Assembly (NCBI GenBank): GCA_964442075.1
Contig: CAYTWH010000046.1
Span: forward strand, 1-26,812
Source: CAYTAU01 sp964442075
GTDB lineage: Bacteria; Bacteroidota; Bacteroidia; Bacteroidales; CAYTAU01
Length of the DNA stretch: 26,812 bases
Direction of reading: 5' to 3'
The notes beneath the pieces are model-generated. The model saw only the letters and a program-made list of their open reading frames with translations. It ran no database searches and was not told the DNA's origin. Positions 24,018-26,812 of the stretch are shown here, piece after piece. How positions within the stretch are numbered: position 1 is the first letter of the stretch; the number at the start of each line of letters is the position of its first letter. The position numbers and the translations under genes are program-made.

Positions 24018-26812
24018 TTATCTAATTAAATTCACCATTCCATTAGCACTAACAGGTACACCATCAGTCCTTACTCCTTTAATGTAGTATACATATGCAC
24101 CTTCTTGAAGTTTTTCCCCTGTTCCTTGTTTCGTTCCATCCCATCCTGTATTAATATCTTTTGAATAGAAGATAATTTCACTCCATCGGTTGAAAATTTT
24201 CAATTCAAAATCACTAATTCCATCACCTCTGACATAAAAAATATCATTTTTACCATTATCATCAGGAGTAAATGCATTAGGCACCCAGAAAGAAGGTTCA
24301 ATTACAGATAACATCATTGTGTCAGAATTCATACATCCATATATATCTGTAACTTCAACAATGTAAACAGTAGTTTCTTCAGGATTTGCAATAGGATGAT
24401 AAATTCCTGTATTATCTAAACCATAAGGAGGATACCAAAAATATTGTATACCTCCAGTTGCAATTAATTGTAAACTTGAGCCGTTAGTAATAGTATCATC
24501 AACACCAGCATAGGCATTTGGTAAAGGATGAACCAGTACAACAATTTCATCCGTTACCGAATCACATCCAGACCCACTTACCGAAAGAGTATATTCCGTT
24601 GTAGAATCGGGTGAAGCAATAGGATTTGGCAATGTAGGGTCATCAAGACCTGCAATTGGCAACCAGTTATATATTTGTCCTTCAACCAAAGCAGCTCCAA
24701 TTTGAATTTCATCAAAATGACATATTTCAAGGTCAATTCCTGCATTTGCATTAAGAGGTGAGAGCATAGTAATAATTACAGAGTCAGTTGACCAACATCC
24801 ATTTTGATCACTAACAGTTAAAATGTAATTTGTTACAGGAGCAATAGGACTTGCTGTTGGATTCGAAATGTTTACACTATCTAAAGTATTTGAAGGAAAC
24901 CAAAAATATGTAAAATTACTATTTGGAGTTTCTCCAATTTGAACACTTCTGTCAGCACAAATCGTAGTATCTTTTCCTGCATCTATAATTGGTAAAGGAT
25001 AAATATTAAAAATACCTGTTGTTGTTTCAGAACATAAGCCGTTTGTTACTGTTAATGTAATTATTTTATTTCCAGACTCATAATAATAGATGCCTTGAGG
25101 ATTTTCAGTTGTTGCGATTGAAGGATCAGCACCGAAACCTAAATCCCACTCGTATATCCAGTCCAAACCTGTTGTTCCCGTATAAGTGAAATTAATAGTA
25201 TCTCCTTCACATTGCGGAGCATTATGTGTGAAGTTTGGAGCAGGAGTTTCAGTAATATTTATTGTTTGAATACTTGTATCAGTACATGTTCCCAAAGTTG
25301 TAATAAGAGTTACAATTTTTATTCCATCGGTTGAATAAATAATTCCTGTTGGATTTTCAATTGTATTAGTAGCAGGTGTAGCTCCCGATCCAAAATTCCA
25401 AGAATAAATAGCTCCCGTAGTTCCCATATTTGCAAAATCAACCGTATCGTATGTACATGAAGATGATATAAAAGTAAAATCAGCTATAGGTGTTTCATTT
25501 ATAGTGAAATTTTGAGTGGCTGTTTCAGAACATAGCCCGTTGGTTACTGTTAAAGTAATTGTTTTTACGCCTGGTGCTGAATATAAAACTCCCGTAGGAT
25601 TTTCTGCTGTAGAGCCGGAAGGATATGCACCTGTTCCGAAATCCCAGTCATAAATCCAGCCGGGACCTGTTGTTCCCGTATAAGTGAAATTAATAGTGTC
25701 TCCTTCACACTGCGGAGCATTATGTGTAAAGTTGGGTGCAGGGGTTTCGTTTATATTTATTGTTTGAATACTAGTATCTGTACAGGTTCCTATAGTTGTA
25801 ACAAGTGTTACTGTTTTTATTCCGTCTGTTGAATAGATAATACCTGTTGGATTTTCAAGCACATCAGTAGCAGGCGTAGCTCCCGATCCAAAGTCCCATG
25901 AATAAGTAGCTCCTGTAGTTCCTGTATTTTGAAAATCAATAGTATCGTAAGTACATAATGATGCAATAAACGTAAAATCAGCTAAGGGTGTTTCTAGAAT
26001 AGTAATAGTGTTAGTAAAAGTTTCAGTACAATTACCATCAGAAATAGTAAAACTAATAGTTTTTGTTCCTCCGCTACTATAAAGTACACCAACAGGATTT
26101 TCTGTAGTTGCAGTAGCAGGAATAGCATCCTGACCCAAATCCCATAAGTATGACCAGTTACTTCCTGTACTTCCGGTATTTGTAAAATCCACTATTGTAC
26201 CTGCACATACAGGAGCAGTAGAAGCAAAATTAACAGTAGGAGTAAGGTTAATATCAATGCTTATTATAGTGCTGTCAGTACACGTTCCATCAGTAACAAT
26301 TAATTTTACTAATTTTGTTCCATCAGTTGAGTAAATAATAGATGTTGGATTTTCTAATGTTGATGTAGCTGGTGTAGCTCCACTACCAAAATCCCATAAA
26401 TATGTCCAACTGCCACCTGTGCTGCCTGTATTAGTAAAATCAACATCTAATCCAGTACATTCAGGTGCTGTTGAAGCAAAATTAGCTAAGGGAGTCTCAT
26501 TTATAGTAATAGTGTTAGTAAAAGTTTCAGTGCAATTACCATCAGAAATAGTAAAACTAATGGTTTTTGTTCCATCACTGCTGTATAATACCCCGACAGG
26601 ATTTTCAGTTATTGCAGTAGCAGGAATAGCATCCTGACCCAAATCCCAAAAATATGACCAACTGCTTCCAGTACTTCCTGTATTTGTAAAATCAACACCT
26701 GTCCCTGCACATTCCGGTTCTGTAGCAGTAAAGCTTACAGTAGGAGTTAGGTTAATATTAATAGTTTTAGTTAAGCTGTCCATACAAGTTCCATCACTTA
26801 CAATTAGCTTAA
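24018..26812 (-). CDS. PKD-repeat surface protein with gliding motility-associated (type B T9SS) C-terminal domain, 5' end outside window
   Basis: The frame is open to the right edge. The codons before the Met at 26783 read KLIVSDGTC, matching the internal KLIVTDGTC, so that Met is internal and the gene continues beyond the window. At least 931 residues are visible: seven PKD modules (each with a WDFG or WDLG core and a paired-Cys pattern, about 83 residues), then three related Ig-like modules (DAGKDTTIC, NAGIDLEIC and NAYAGVDDT starts). The type B domain ends the protein: FWVPNAFTPDDNGKNDIF, LKIFNRWSEIIFYS, GWDGTKQG and AYVYYIKG. Such domains mark T9SS export to the surface or medium; PKD arrays usually serve as spacers or adhesive stalks. 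Pairs of PKD modules are recently duplicated (about 500-bp period). Confidence 0.9.
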   Translation of the reverse strand, partial: KLIVSDGTCMDSLTKTININLTPTVSFTATEPECAGTGVDFTNTGSTGSSWSYFWDLGQDAIPATAITENPVGVLYSSDGTKTISFTISDGNCTETFTNTITINETPLANFASTAPECTGLDVDFTNTGSTGGSWTYLWDFGSGATPATSTLENPTSIIYSTDGTKLVKLIVTDGTCTDSTIISIDINLTPTVNFASTAPVCAGTIVDFTNTGSTGSNWSYLWDLGQDAIPATATTENPVGVLYSSGGTKTISFTISDGNCTETFTNTITILETPLADFTFIASLCTYDTIDFQNTGTTGATYSWDFGSGATPATDVLENPTGIIYSTDGIKTVTLVTTIGTCTDTSIQTININETPAPNFTHNAPQCEGDTINFTYTGTTGPGWIYDWDFGTGAYPSGSTAENPTGVLYSAPGVKTITLTVTNGLCSETATQNFTINETPIADFTFISSSCTYDTVDFANMGTTGAIYSWNFGSGATPATNTIENPTGIIYSTDGIKIVTLITTLGTCTDTSIQTINITETPAPNFTHNAPQCEGDTINFTYTGTTGLDWIYEWDLGFGADPSIATTENPQGIYYYESGNKIITLTVTNGLCSETTTGIFNIYPLPIIDAGKDTTICADRSVQIGETPNSNFTYFWFPSNTLDSVNISNPTASPIAPVTNYILTVSDQNGCWSTDSVIITMLSPLNANAGIDLEICHFDEIQIGAALVEGQIYNWLPIAGLDDPTLPNPIASPDSTTEYTLSVSGSGCDSVTDEIVVLVHPLPNAYAGVDDTITNGSSLQLIATGGIQYFWYPPYGLDNTGIYHPIANPEETTVYIVEVTDIYGCMNSDTMMLSVIEPSFWVPNAFTPDDNGKNDIFYVRGDGISDFELKIFNRWSEIIFYSKDINTGWDGTKQGTGEKLQEGAYVYYIKGVRTDGVPVSANGMVNLIR

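Noticed and set aside
26781..26783. ATG at 26783 as the start of the PKD-repeat protein
   Set aside because: The frame continues to the window edge with codons that match the internal PKD repeat, so this Met is internal and the gene is cut by the window.

Overview
The window is a slice of an AT-rich (about 30% G+C by eye) Bacteroidetes/Bacteroidota genome, most likely a draft or metagenome-assembled scaffold because it contains a run of exactly 100 N. The phylum call rests on two secreted proteins with type IX secretion (T9SS) C-terminal domains (one type A, one gliding-motility-associated type B), an OmpA-family protein with PorE-like architecture, a GH3-like ligase of bacterial type, and several TAnnTTTG boxes, the Bacteroidetes -7 promoter element. 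I cannot name a genus.

Layout. 1-220: small dispersed palindromic repeats. 221-2539 (minus): a GNAT-like protein and a NodB-type polysaccharide deacetylase, probably cell-surface glycan related. 2600-5354 (plus): rlmN, then a secreted protein of unknown function, closed by a clear terminator. 5404-9927 (minus): a large outer-membrane protein (degenerate gluzincin-like domain, beta-propeller, beta-barrel) followed by an M20 amidohydrolase. 10190-13450 (plus): a T9SS cargo protein and a ChaN-like protein. 13447-14724 (minus): pabB. 15114-17179 (plus): an O-antigen ligase/polymerase-like membrane protein translationally coupled to guanine deaminase. 17180-19131: an accessory stretch with hairpins, a 42-bp tandem repeat array broken by the assembly gap, and a small membrane-protein gene bracketed by inverted repeats. 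19161-22606 (minus): a GH3-like gene coupled by a 4-base overlap to the PorE-like gene. 22689-23828 (plus): a class I aminotransferase. 23856-23927: tRNA-Arg(CCT) with a bidirectional terminator. 24018 to the right edge (minus): a PKD-repeat protein with a type B T9SS domain, cut by the window end.

Most genes are ordinary housekeeping or cell-envelope genes. The unusual parts are: (1) the tandem array at 17713-18413, built of 21-bp half-units in exact 42-bp phase, with a near-palindrome in one subfamily and no convincing gene; (2) the inverted-repeat-bracketed small membrane gene next to it, which looks like a mobile cassette; (3) a 72-bp palindromic element inserted in frame into the T9SS sorting domain of the 10190-12448 protein; (4) a nested inverted-repeat element upstream of the O-antigen ligase gene; and (5) a two-hairpin repeat present both at the left edge of the window and just before the tandem array.
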